64,000 nucleotides of DNA from positions 1 to 64,000 of the forward strand of contig NZ_JAPDHZ010000007.1 in assembly GCF_029525555.1 (NCBI RefSeq), given 5' to 3'. Shown here one piece after another: positions 25,942-33,549 of the stretch. Made by a program: the position numbers and the translations under genes. Every line of letters starts with the position of its first letter. Positions within the stretch are counted from its first letter, which is position 1. This DNA is from Cohnella ginsengisoli. GTDB taxonomy: Bacteria > Bacillota > Bacilli > Paenibacillales > Paenibacillaceae. The notes below the pieces were generated by a model that made no database searches, was not told where the DNA came from, and saw only the letters and a program-made list of their open reading frames with translations.

Positions 25942-27101
25942 GCAGCAATCGCAGCAATCGCCCGGGAGGACCGGGGAAAACGGAACGTCCGGCGCGCGGC
26001 GCCGGCGGTCCGGCCGCCTTTGGCGGGACGGGCGCAGGGAGCCGGGACGGGCGCCGACAAGCGGAAGGCCGCTCGAGCGGCCGCGACGAAGGGCGGCCGG
26101 CCGATCGGCGCGCGGCGGACAGGCCGTCTGCGGTCGCTGGGCGCAAGCCCGCCGGAGGCGGCGGCTACAAGCCCGGCTTCGCGGCGGACCGCAGGGGCGG
26201 AGCCGGACAGCCGGCGCAAGGCCGCCGGCATGAAGACGCTGTCGAGCGCGAGACGCGCGCGCGCGTCTCGGCATTTGAGGACGAAGCGGCCGAAGCTGTG
26301 TCGGCGGACGAGGCGGACGGCGAAGGCGAGCAGTACCTGGCCGGCAAGCATCCGGTACTCGAGGCGCTTAAGGCGGGGCGCGCGCTGAACAAGATCTGGC
26401 TCTCGAATCAGGCGCAGAAAAGCCTCGTTCAGCCGATTCTGGAGGAGGCCAAGGGCCGCGGTGTCGTCGTGCAGTATGCCGACAAGCGCAAGCTGGACAG
26501 CCTCGCGCCCGGCATCCAGCACCAAGGGGTCGTGGCGCAGGCGGCGGCGGTATCGTACGCCGAGCCCGAAGAGCTGCTCGCCCGGGCGGCCGAGCGCGGA
26601 GAGGCGCCCCTGATCGTGCTGCTCGACGAGGTCGAGGATCCGCACAACCTCGGCTCCATCCTGCGGTCGGTCGACTGCACGGGCGCCCATGGCGTCATCG
26701 TGCCGAAGCGCCGCAGCGCGAGCCTCACGGCCGTCGTCGCCAAGACGAGCGCGGGCGCGGTCGAATACGTGCCCGTCGCGCGGGTGTCCAACCTGGCGCA
26801 GACGATCGACCGGCTGAAGGAAGCCGGCGTCTGGATCGCGGGCGCGGCCGGCGAGGCGAAGGCCGACGTCTACGCGACGGACCTGACCGGACCGATCGCG
26901 ATCGTCATCGGCAGCGAAGGCAAGGGCTTGTCCCGCCTCATCCGCGAGAAATGCGATTTCCTGATCTCCCTGCCGATGTTCGGCAAGCTCAACTCGCTCA
27001 ACGCTTCGGTCGCCGCGGGCATCATCCTCTACGAAGCCGTGCGTCAGCGGCTCGCGAAGCGCGGCGGCGGTCCGGGCAAGGGCGGCCATGCTTCGCCGTG
27101 A
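25938..27101 (+). CDS. rlmB: 23S rRNA (guanosine-2'-O)-methyltransferase RlmB with long N-terminal extension
   Basis: A SpoU-family SAM-dependent ribose methylase (G2251 in E. coli numbering). The core from about residue 133 (EQYLAGKHPVLEAL) contains an L30e-like substrate-binding region and the trefoil-knot SPOUT domain with LLDEVEDPHNLGSILRS, VIGSEGKGLSRL and LPMFGKLNSLNASVAAGI. The first ~130 residues are low complexity, rich in Gly, Arg, Ala and acidic residues, and probably disordered; typical RlmB is ~250 residues. The start overlaps mrnC by ATGA. Its own stop lies 14 nt inside yacP. Confidence 0.92.
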   Translation: MSSNRSNRPGGPGKTERPARGAGGPAAFGGTGAGSRDGRRQAEGRSSGRDEGRPADRRAADRPSAVAGRKPAGGGGYKPGFAADRRGGAGQPAQGRRHEDAVERETRARVSAFEDEAAEAVSADEADGEGEQYLAGKHPVLEALKAGRALNKIWLSNQAQKSLVQPILEEAKGRGVVVQYADKRKLDSLAPGIQHQGVVAQAAAVSYAEPEELLARAAERGEAPLIVLLDEVEDPHNLGSILRSVDCTGAHGVIVPKRRSASLTAVVAKTSAGAVEYVPVARVSNLAQTIDRLKEAGVWIAGAAGEAKADVYATDLTGPIAIVIGSEGKGLSRLIREKCDFLISLPMFGKLNSLNASVAAGIILYEAVRQRLAKRGGGPGKGGHASP

Positions 27102-27639
27102 GGACGTGCTCATCGTCGACGGCTATAACATGATCGGCGCGTGGCCCGAGTTGGACCGCCTGAAGGCGACCCGGCTCGAGGACGCGCGCGACAGGCTGCT
27201 CGACATGCTGGCGGATTACCAAGGTTATCTGGGGCTGAAGGTCATCGTCGTATTCGACGCGTTCCGCGTGCCCGGCGTCGGCGCGAAGTTCAAGCAGCAT
27301 CGGCTCGGCGTCGTTTACACCCGCGAGAAAGAAACGGCCGACGAATGCATCGAGCGGCTCGTCGGCGAGGTGACGTCGGTACGGCGGGACGTCTACGTCG
27401 CCACTTCCGACCAGACCGAACAGCACGTGGCGTTCGGGCGCGGCGCGCTGCGGCTGTCCGCGCGCGAGCTGCTGCTCGCGGTGGAAGAGAGCCGGCGCGA
27501 GATCGGCAAGACGATCCGCAAGGCGCCGCCGCCCAAGCGCAACCCGCTGGGCAACGTGCTAAGCGACGACGTGGCGCGGGTCTTGGAGCAATGGCGCCGG
27601 GGCGAACGTGCGTCCGACGATTCGGGCGGTAAGTCCTAG
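27088..27639 (+). CDS. yacP: NYN-domain ribonuclease (YacP/Rae1)
   Basis: A 183-residue PIN-like NYN nuclease. The opening DVLIVDGYNMIGAWPEL has the catalytic Asp, VIVVFDAFRVPG the second, and VYTREKETADECIERL with VYVATSDQTEQ the rest of the acidic site. The B. subtilis homologue Rae1 cleaves mRNA in the ribosomal A site. It overlaps rlmB by 14 nt. The C-terminal tail is basic then acidic (KAPPPKRNP ... RGERASDDSGGKS). Confidence 0.93.
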   Translation: MLRREDVLIVDGYNMIGAWPELDRLKATRLEDARDRLLDMLADYQGYLGLKVIVVFDAFRVPGVGAKFKQHRLGVVYTREKETADECIERLVGEVTSVRRDVYVATSDQTEQHVAFGRGALRLSARELLLAVEESRREIGKTIRKAPPPKRNPLGNVLSDDVARVLEQWRRGERASDDSGGKS

Positions 27640-27777
27640 GACCGGTGCGGACCGGGACCTGCTTCCCGCCGTCGCCGGGGCGACGGTCGAGTCCGATATA
27701 GGCTGCAAGTCTGTTCGCTAAAACGCAAACAAATGTCCGCATTGCCCGGAAGCCTTGAATTATAAGGGTTTTCTTCA

Positions 27778-27806
27778 TTGACGCTATGGGCTGCATCAAG
27801 TATATT
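27778..27806 (+). promoter_or_regulatory. SigA-type promoter of sigH
   Basis: TTGACG (27778-27783), a 17-bp spacer and TATATT (27801-27806), with the sigH start about 60 nt downstream. Confidence 0.75.
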
Positions 27807-27865
27807 GGTAATAGTTTGGTAGATCCAGAGTGTATCCTGAATGTCTTGAAGCCGGAGGGATGACC

Positions 27866-28517
27866 GTGAGCGTCGACGTTAACGACCTTGTCACATATGA
27901 ATACGACTTCAAGACCGACGAGGATATCGTCGAGTCGGTACGCGCGGGCGATTCCGAGGCACTGGAGTATTTGATCAATAAATATCGCAATTTCGTCCGG
28001 GCGAAGGCCCGTTCTTATTTTTTGATCGGCGCGGAGCGCGAGGACATCGTGCAGGAAGGCATGATCGGCCTGTACAAGTCGATTCGCGACTTCAAGGGGG
28101 GACAAGCTGGCCTCCTTCAAGGCTTTCGCGGAGCTGTGCATCACGCGCCAGATCATCACCGCGATCAAGACCGCGACCCGGCAGAAGCATATTCCGCTCA
28201 ATTCATACGTTTCCCTGGACAAGCCGATCTACGACGAGGATTCGGACCGTACGCTGCTGGACGTCATCTGCGGCTCGCGCGTCTGCGATCCCGAGGAGAT
28301 GATCATCAACCAGGAGGAGTTCTACGGTCTCGAGGACAAGATGTCCGAGATTCTGAGCGATCTGGAGCGCAAGGTGCTGATGCTCTATTTAGACGGGCGC
28401 TCCTACCAGGAGATCGCCGTCGACCTCGACCGCCATGTCAAGTCCATCGACAACGCGCTTCAGCGCGTGAAGCGCAAGCTGGAGCGATACTTGGAGGTCA
28501 GGGATATCGGTCTGTAG
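27866..28517 (+). CDS. sigH: RNA polymerase sigma-H factor (frame interrupted by +1 G)
   Basis: A sigma-70 family factor for transition-phase and early sporulation genes. Region 2 is very well conserved (DALEYLINKYRNFVRAKARSYFLIGAEREDIVQEGMIGLYKSIRDF). Region 4 has LERKVLMLYLDGRSYQEIA and HVKSIDNALQRVKRKLERYLE. The frame is broken at G6 28096-28101, at the end of region 2.2; five G restore RDFKGDKLASFKAFAELC and a 216-residue protein. GTG 27866 is 7 nt from GGAGG; the ATG at 27860 abuts it. The SigA promoter lies just upstream and a terminator follows. Confidence 0.94.
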
Positions 28518-28557
28518 ACCGACCGAAGCCGTCAGCTACATAGAGGAGCGTACAGAG

Positions 28558-28585
28558 GCAGCGCCGGACGGCAGGCTGCTTTTTT
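28558..28585 (+). terminator. Terminator after sigH
   Basis: GCAGCGCC pairs with GGCTGC (small bulge) and is followed by six T residues (28580-28585). Confidence 0.75.
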
Positions 28586-28704
28586 CGTTTTTAAGGACGC
28601 TGCGCCTTGCCGGGTTTAAAGTTCGCATTCGTTTGGCTAGAATAGTAGAGAGCTCTGTGGCCGCAGAGTCTTAATAACGTCCCGCGCCTGCAGCCCGTAC
28701 ACGA

Positions 28705-28749
28705 TTGTCAAGCTTTCTCGTTGACAATGCCTATGGGCTATGATAAATT
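28705..28749 (+). promoter_or_regulatory. Promoter of rpmG-secE-nusG with inverted repeat over the -35
   Basis: TTGACA (28721-28726), a 17-bp spacer with TG before TAAATT (28744-28749). The -35 box is the right arm of an inverted repeat TTGTCAA (28705-28711) / TTGACAA (28721-28727), which may be an operator or chance. Confidence 0.65.
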
Positions 28750-28776
28750 ACTTTAGTAACCTTAAGGTGGAGTTTT

Positions 28777-28836
28777 ATGCGCAGCCCTGAATATGGTGTG
28801 ATACGCCAGGTGTCGTTGTCGTACGTAACGGCTTAG
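28777..28836 (+). CDS. Possible 19-codon leader peptide upstream of rpmG
   Basis: ATG 28777 to TAG 28836 encodes MRSPEYGVIRQVSLSYVTA. A good ribosome binding site, AAGGTGGAG, lies 4 nt upstream, and the frame sits 28 nt after the promoter. It overlaps the left arm of a hairpin (ATACGCC 28801-28807 / GGCGTAT 28836-28842), and a T9 run (28861-28869) follows. A small translated leader controlling folding is possible; no family is recognised. Confidence 0.35.
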   Translation: MRSPEYGVIRQVSLSYVTA

Positions 28837-28900
28837 GCGTATTAACCCGGATTCAATGTCTTTTTTTTTGTGATCTGGCACAGCCCGGGAGGTGGAACAG

Positions 28901-29050
28901 ATGCGGGTAATCATCACTCTCGCTTGCACGAACTGCAAGCAGCGGAATTATGCGACGACCAAGAACAAGCGCACGCACTCCGATCGCATCGAACTGAAGA
29001 AGTTCTGCAAGTTCTGCAATGAGCACACGGCTCATCGCGAAACGCGCTAA
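28901..29050 (+). CDS. rpmG: 50S ribosomal protein bL33
   Basis: A 49-residue ribosomal protein with two CxxC zinc pairs, TLACTNCKQRNY and FCKFCNEH, so it is the zinc-containing (C+) form. The start ATG follows GGGAGGTGG. It is the first gene of the rpmG-secE-nusG-rplK-rplA unit, as usual in Bacilli. Zinc-type L33 can be replaced by a zinc-free paralogue under zinc starvation; none is seen in this window. Confidence 0.95.
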   Translation: MRVIITLACTNCKQRNYATTKNKRTHSDRIELKKFCKFCNEHTAHRETR

Positions 29051-29070
29051 GCTCTAGGAGGTTTTGGGAC

Positions 29071-29280
29071 GTGACTTTCCTGGCCAAAATGAAACAGAGC
29101 TTTGGGTCCTTTACTTCGTTCTTTGCCGATAGTTGGAGTGAACTGAAGAAGGTCCGCTGGCCCAAACGTAAAGAGTTGATCAGCTACACGCTCGTCGTTA
29201 TCGTGACGGTGCTGATTGTTACGATTTACTTCTGGGTGCTGGACGTCATCATTTCGCGCTTGATCGACCTCGTCATTTAA
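29071..29280 (+). CDS. secE: Preprotein translocase subunit SecE
   Basis: A 69-residue single-span membrane protein of the SecYEG channel. The amphipathic surface helix contains SWSELKKVRWPKRKELISYT (the conserved KVxWPxxxE motif), followed by one transmembrane segment (LVVIVTVLIVTIYFWVLDVII). GTG 29071 follows AGGAGG. The partner secY is at the end of the window. Confidence 0.95.
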   Translation: MTFLAKMKQSFGSFTSFFADSWSELKKVRWPKRKELISYTLVVIVTVLIVTIYFWVLDVIISRLIDLVI

Positions 29281-29306
29281 CGCGGAACCCAAAGGTGGCT
29301 TTTCCG

Positions 29307-29840
29307 ATGGAAAAAAGATGGTATGTAGTACACACGTACTCCGGTTACGAGAACAAGGTTAAGACGAACTTGGAGAAACGCGTGGAATCGATGGGCATGC
29401 AGGACAAGATTTTCCGCGTGCTCGTGCCCATGGAGGAAGAGCTCGTCAACAAGGACGGCAAGAAAAAGACCGTGATGCGCAAGGTGTATCCGGGCTACGT
29501 CCTCGTCGAGATGGTTCAGACGGACGATTCCTGGTACGTGGTCCGCAACACGCCCGGCGTCACCGGGTTTGTCGGATCGACCGGATCGGGATCGAAGCCT
29601 ACGGCTCTGCTGCCCGAAGAAGTGGATCAGATTCTGAAACACATGGGCATGGAGGAGCCGAAGCCGGTCATCGACTTCGAATTGAAGGAGAATGTCCGCG
29701 TCAAGGTAGGCCCCTTCGCGAACTTCGTCGGGTCGGTCGAAGAGATCCTTCACGACAAGAGCAAGCTGAAGGTGCACGTCAACATGTTCGGCAGAGAAAC
29801 CCCGCTTGAGCTGGATTACACTCAGGTGGAGAAGATATAA
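29307..29840 (+). CDS. nusG: Transcription termination/antitermination protein NusG
   Basis: A 177-residue elongation factor. The NGN domain (MEKRWYVVHTYSGYENKV to about residue 120, with FPGYVLVEM-type VYPGYVLVEMVQTDDSWYVVRNTPGVTGFVG) binds RNA polymerase. The C-terminal KOW domain (VRVKVGPFANFVGSVEEI) contacts Rho or ribosomal S10. ATG 29307 is 8 nt from AAAGGTGG; an in-frame GTG 29295 lies inside that site. The A6 run in codons 2-4 is in frame. Confidence 0.96.
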   Translation: MEKRWYVVHTYSGYENKVKTNLEKRVESMGMQDKIFRVLVPMEEELVNKDGKKKTVMRKVYPGYVLVEMVQTDDSWYVVRNTPGVTGFVGSTGSGSKPTALLPEEVDQILKHMGMEEPKPVIDFELKENVRVKVGPFANFVGSVEEILHDKSKLKVHVNMFGRETPLELDYTQVEKI

Positions 29841-29949
29841 TAGTCTGGCGGATGGGGGCGTTCGCGCCGCCGCTCGCAGGTTTCTGGATTTGAGCGGGAG
29901 GGACCAAGCATCCCGTTATACCGCATTTTGAGCTGGAGGTGCAACAAAC

Positions 29950-30376
29950 ATGGCAAAAAAAGGTCATTAAAATGGTCAAGCTGCAGGTGCCGGCCGGCAA
30001 GGCTAACCCTGCGCCGCCTATCGGTCCCGCACTGGGTCAAGCAGGCGTTAATATCATGGCCTTCTGTAAGGAATTCAACGCGCGTACGGCTGACCAAGCC
30101 GGCCTGATCATTCCGGTCGTCATCACCGTATTCGAAGACCGTTCCTTCACGTTCGAGACGAAGACGCCGCCTGCGGCCGTATTGCTTCGCGTCGCTGCTG
30201 GCATCCCGAAGGGATCCGGCGAGCCGAACAAGAAGAAGGTCGCTACCGTTAAGCGCGCGAAGGTTCGCGAGATCGCCGAGCAGAAGATGCAGGATCTCAA
30301 CGCGGCTTCCGTCGAAGCGGCTATGCGTATGGTCGAAGGCACGGCGCGCAGCATGGGCGTCGTCATCGAAGACTAA
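29950..30376 (+). CDS. rplK: 50S ribosomal protein uL11 (frame interrupted by +1 A)
   Basis: A component of the GTPase-associated centre of the large subunit. The frame is broken within codons 2-4 at A7 29955-29961; six A restore MAKKVIKMVKLQVPAGKANPAPPIGPALGQAGVN and a 141-residue protein. The N-terminal Pro-rich thiostrepton-binding face is intact, and the C-terminal RNA-binding domain runs from PPAAVLLRVAAGIPKGSGEPN. GGAGGTG precedes ATG 29950. As written, translation from this ATG would stop after six codons. Confidence 0.95.
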
Positions 30377-30483
30377 TCACAGCGACCTGATATAGGGATC
30401 GCGATCGCGCTTCGGACCGTTCTTGGGCCGCAGGGCGAAGTGGGAGGAGACTTCCGTTACTACCACACAAGGAGGAGAACTAC

Positions 30484-31179
30484 ATGGCTAAGCACGGCAA
30501 GAAGTACCAAGAAGCCGCCAAGCTGATCGACCGCGACGCAACTTATGAAGCTGCCGAAGCGATCGAGCTTGTGAAGCAAGCGGCCAAGGCGAAGTTCGAC
30601 GAGTCCGTCGAAGTCGCCGTCCGTCTCGGCGTCGATCCGAGAAAGCAAGACCAGAACGTACGCGGCGTCGTCGTCCTGCCTCACGGCACGGGCAAGACCC
30701 AGCGCGTGCTTGTATTCGCCAAGGGCGACAAGCTCAAAGAAGCCGAAGCCGCTGGCGCTGACTATGTCGGCGACACGGACCTCATCAACAAGATCCAGCA
30801 GGGCTGGTTCGAATTCGACGTCTGCGTAGCGACGCCGGATATGATGAGCGAAGTCGGCAAGCTCGGCCGTATCCTCGGCGGTAAGGGCCTCATGCCTAAC
30901 CCGAAGGCCGGCACGGTTACGAACGACGTGACCAAGGCCGTCCAAGAGATCAAGGCCGGTAAGATCGAGTACCGTCTGGACAAGGCAGGTCAGATTCACG
31001 CTCCGATCGGCAAGGTATCCTTCGATTCGGCGAAGCTCGCCGACAACCTGAAGGCCCTGGTCGACGCGCTGAACCGCGCCAAGCCATCCGCCGCGAAGGG
31101 CGTATACCTGAAGAACATCTCGATCTCCTCGACGATGGGCCCAGGCGCGCGTCTGAACGTTTCGGCATACCGTCTCTAA
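30484..31179 (+). CDS. rplA: 50S ribosomal protein uL1
   Basis: A 231-residue protein of the L1 stalk that guides deacylated tRNA out of the E site. Conserved segments are VEVAVRLGVDPRKQDQNVRGVVVLPHGTGK, LGRILGGKGLMPNPKAGTV and YRLDKAGQIHAPIGKVSF. The start follows AAGGAGGAG. In many bacteria L1 also represses its own operon; I did not find a clear L1 mRNA site here. Confidence 0.96.
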   Translation: MAKHGKKYQEAAKLIDRDATYEAAEAIELVKQAAKAKFDESVEVAVRLGVDPRKQDQNVRGVVVLPHGTGKTQRVLVFAKGDKLKEAEAAGADYVGDTDLINKIQQGWFEFDVCVATPDMMSEVGKLGRILGGKGLMPNPKAGTVTNDVTKAVQEIKAGKIEYRLDKAGQIHAPIGKVSFDSAKLADNLKALVDALNRAKPSAAKGVYLKNISISSTMGPGARLNVSAYRL

Positions 31180-31180
31180 T

Positions 31181-31195
31181 CGCCAGCTTCTGGCG
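31181..31195 (+). terminator. Short hairpin after rplA
   Basis: CGCCAG-CTT-CTGGCG is a perfect 6-bp hairpin directly after the rplA stop, without a T-run. It abuts the -35 box of the rplJ promoter. Termination is uncertain. Confidence 0.4.
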
Positions 31196-31196
31196 G

Positions 31197-31226
31197 TTGA
31201 CAGACCGTGTATGGACGTGTTACTTT
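31197..31226 (+). promoter_or_regulatory. Promoter of the rplJ-rplL unit
   Basis: A consensus TTGACA (31197-31202) with an 18-bp spacer to TACTTT (31221-31226). The -10 is weak. Confidence 0.55.
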
Positions 31227-31231
31227 AATCA

Positions 31232-31381
31232 AGTTGAATATTGATACCGTAGACCGTAGGTGCCGCAAGGCTTAATTTCCTACCGAGGTGTGTGCATACA
31301 TTCGTTACCCGTCCTTGCCTTGCATGGATGCGTAAGATTAATGTAACGTCATGCCTCCGCGATGTCTGCGGGGGCATTTTT
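31232..31381 (+). ncRNA. L10 leader RNA with attenuator terminator
   Basis: The segment around 31246-31290 (ATACCGTAGACCGTAGG, then TGCCGCAAGGCTTAAT and CCTACCGAGGTG) matches the conserved core of the L10 leader bound by the L10(L12)4 complex. Downstream, ATGCCTCCGC (31351-31360) pairs with GCGGGGGCAT (31368-31377), followed by T residues, giving an attenuator before rplJ. Confidence 0.88.
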
Positions 31382-31453
31382 AATGCCTTCGTGAAGGCTG
31401 TAGCCTTATAGACGATCGATACGGTGAAGTCCTACGACCAGGAGGTGTACCAA

Positions 31454-31957
31454 ATGGCAAATGCAAAGATTATCGAAGCCAAGCAGCAGGAAGTCGAAGC
31501 GATCGCCGCCAAGCTGAAGTCCAGCGCGAGCACGGTTGTTGCCGATTACCGCGGCCTGAACGTCGCTCAAGTCACCGAACTTCGCAAGCGTCTGCGCGAA
31601 GCCGGCATCGAATTCCAAGTGTTGAAGAACTCGCTCGTCAGCCGCGCTGCGGCTAGCGTCGAGCTGAGCGACCTGGATGCCGTCCTGACGGGTCCTACCG
31701 CTGTAGCGTTCAGCGCTACGGACGTCGTTGCCGCAGCGAAGATCCTCAACGACTTCGCCAAGAAGAACGATGCGCTTAAGCTGAAAGGCGGCGTTATCGA
31801 AGGTCGCTTTATCGACGCCGTTCAAGTCAAGGCACTGGCTGACCTGCCTTCCCGCGAAGGTTTGCTCTCCATGCTCCTCAGCGTCCTGCAAGCGCCGATC
31901 CGCAACTTCGCGCTCGCCGTCAAGGCAGTCGCGGAAAAGAACGAAGCAAGCGCATAA
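31454..31957 (+). CDS. rplJ: 50S ribosomal protein uL10
   Basis: A 167-residue protein that anchors the L7/L12 dimers to 23S rRNA and, with them, regulates its own synthesis through the leader upstream. The N-terminal rRNA-binding domain starts MANAKIIEAKQQEVEAIAAKLKSSASTVVADYRGL; the C-terminal helix binds L7/L12. ATG 31454 follows AGGAGGTGTACCAA. Confidence 0.96.
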   Translation: MANAKIIEAKQQEVEAIAAKLKSSASTVVADYRGLNVAQVTELRKRLREAGIEFQVLKNSLVSRAAASVELSDLDAVLTGPTAVAFSATDVVAAAKILNDFAKKNDALKLKGGVIEGRFIDAVQVKALADLPSREGLLSMLLSVLQAPIRNFALAVKAVAEKNEASA

Positions 31958-32033
31958 ATCGAACGCTTCGGCTTCCGAGGCGCGCGAATTGACTTTCCAC
32001 CAACAAATTATCTAATTTAACGGAGGTACTACC

Positions 32034-32396
32034 ATGAGCAAAGAGTCCATCTTGGAAGCCATCAAAGGCATGAGCGTCCTGGAACTGAACGACCTGGTCA
32101 AGGCAATCGAAGAAGAATTCGGCGTAACCGCTGCAGCTCCTGTTGCAGCAGTTGGCGGCGGCGCTGCTGCTGAAGTCGAAGAGCAAACGGAATTCGACGT
32201 TATCCTGCTCGAAGCTGGCGCTTCCAAGATCAACGTTATCAAGGTCGTTCGCGAAATCACGGGTCTCGGCCTGAAAGAAGCGAAGGACGTTGTCGACAAC
32301 GCTCCGAAGCCGATCAAAGAAAAAGTGGCTAAGGACGAAGCTGACGCTGTTAAGGCTAAGCTCGAAGAAGCCGGCGCTAAGGTCGAAGTTAAGTAA
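32034..32396 (+). CDS. rplL: 50S ribosomal protein bL12 (L7/L12)
   Basis: A 120-residue stalk protein that recruits translational GTPases. The N-terminal dimerisation helix pair (MSKESILEAIKGMSVLELNDLVKAIEEEFGV) is followed by an Ala-rich hinge and the C-terminal factor-binding domain (DVILLEAGASKINVIKVVREITGLGLKEAKDVVDNAP). The start follows GGAGGTACTACC. A hairpin terminator follows the stop. Confidence 0.97.
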   Translation: MSKESILEAIKGMSVLELNDLVKAIEEEFGVTAAAPVAAVGGGAAAEVEEQTEFDVILLEAGASKINVIKVVREITGLGLKEAKDVVDNAPKPIKEKVAKDEADAVKAKLEEAGAKVEVK

Positions 32397-32418
32397 TTTG
32401 GCCTAACAATCGAATTGC

Positions 32419-32449
32419 AAACCCCTTGAAGCTAGTCTTCGAGGGGTTT
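32419..32449 (+). terminator. Terminator after rplL
   Basis: AAACCCCT-GAAG pairs with CTTC-AGGGGTTT across a 5-nt loop with one mismatch. Only three T follow the stem top, so some read-through into the methyltransferase gene is likely. Confidence 0.65.
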
Positions 32450-32471
32450 GTGCATGAGAGGGGACGAGGAG

Positions 32472-33078
32472 ATGGCTGATCATTACTATTCGCAGCAGCC
32501 CAGCGCGCGCAGCGACCGCAAAAAAAATCGAGGCCGTGCTGCGGGGGCAAAAGCTTCAGTTCGTCTCCGACTCCGGCGTGTTCTCGCGGGACGGGGTGGA
32601 CTACGGCAGCCGAGTGCTCATCGAGCAAATCGAACTGGGGCAGCAAGACCGCGTGCTTGACGTCGGCTGCGGCTACGGCCCGATCGGACTGACGGCGGCC
32701 CGCCTGGTGCCGCGAGGACATGTAACGATGTTGGACGTGAATGAACGGGCCGTTGCATTGAGCCGGGAAAACGCTGCGCTCAACGGCATCGGCAACGTGG
32801 ACATTCAAGTCAGCGATCTATACGAAGCGATAGGCGGCCGGACGTTCGATGTCATCTTGTCCAATCCGCCGATTCGGGCGGGGAAGTCGGTCGTACACCG
32901 CATTCTCGAAGAAGCGGTCGCTCACTTGAACCCCGGCGGATCGCTATGGATCGTCATTCAGAACAAGCAAGGCGCGCCAAGCGCAAGAGCCAAGCTCGAA
33001 GCGTGCTTCGGCGAAGAGCGAGTGACCGAAGCAGGCAAGGATAAAGGGTACCGCGTGTACCGTGCGATCAAGGCCTAG
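32472..33078 (+). CDS. RsmC-like class I SAM methyltransferase (YbxB) (frame interrupted by +1 A)
   Basis: A methyltransferase related to 16S rRNA G1207 methylase RsmC. Motif I is VLDVGCGYGPIGL and motif IV is SNPPIRAG, the NPP catalytic loop of N2-guanine methylases, in the YbxB form. The frame is broken at A8 32520-32527; seven A restore SARSDRKKIEAVLRGQKLQF and a 201-residue protein. The start MADHYYSQQPSA is family-typical. The position between rplL and rpoB is conserved in Bacilli. RNA substrate inferred from family. Confidence 0.9.
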
Positions 33079-33172
33079 GAAGGTAAGACGGCCTTCGCGC
33101 CGAAACTTGCACCGCTGCCGTAGTAAGCGCCGAAGCGTTTCGCAATGAACTTTCATCGTCTAAAAATGGCGT

Positions 33173-33201
33173 TTGACCTGCATAGGCGCTTGTGTTACTA
33201 T
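33173..33201 (+). promoter_or_regulatory. SigA-type promoter of rpoB-rpoC
   Basis: TTGACC (33173-33178), a 17-bp spacer and TACTAT (33196-33201), about 350 nt upstream of rpoB. Confidence 0.75.
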
Positions 33202-33549
33202 AAGAAGATGTCAGATTTAAGATGGGCTAGTTGTCTGTGTGTGGAGAAGTTATTCGATTAGCGCCATTCAGAGGAATAAAAATACGCCGATTGGCGTATA
33301 TTGGGTGAATGGGCTGGATACGAGTGCCATTGTGCCTCCGTTTGGGGCATAGGGGCTTTTATTTGTTTGCCGCTGTGATTTTGCATGCACATTGCGCTTA
33401 TTGCGTCCTCCCGGTGTTATTTTACCCACTTTCCGCGTTTTATCATAACCGCAGGGTTCCCCGCGGGACGGCTGCCTCTGCTAGTGCTGGAGAGAGGATC
33501 TCGCTCCGCTACCATATGCTTCACAGTAGACTGAAGGGGTGAGGATAAG
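33202..33549 (+). promoter_or_regulatory. Long rpoB 5' leader with ATACGCC/GGCGTAT hairpin
   Basis: No gene is visible in this ~350-nt untranslated leader. It contains a perfect 7-bp hairpin ATACGCC-GATT-GGCGTAT at 33282-33299. The arms are identical to those of the hairpin before rpmG. I recognise no named riboswitch. Confidence 0.5.
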
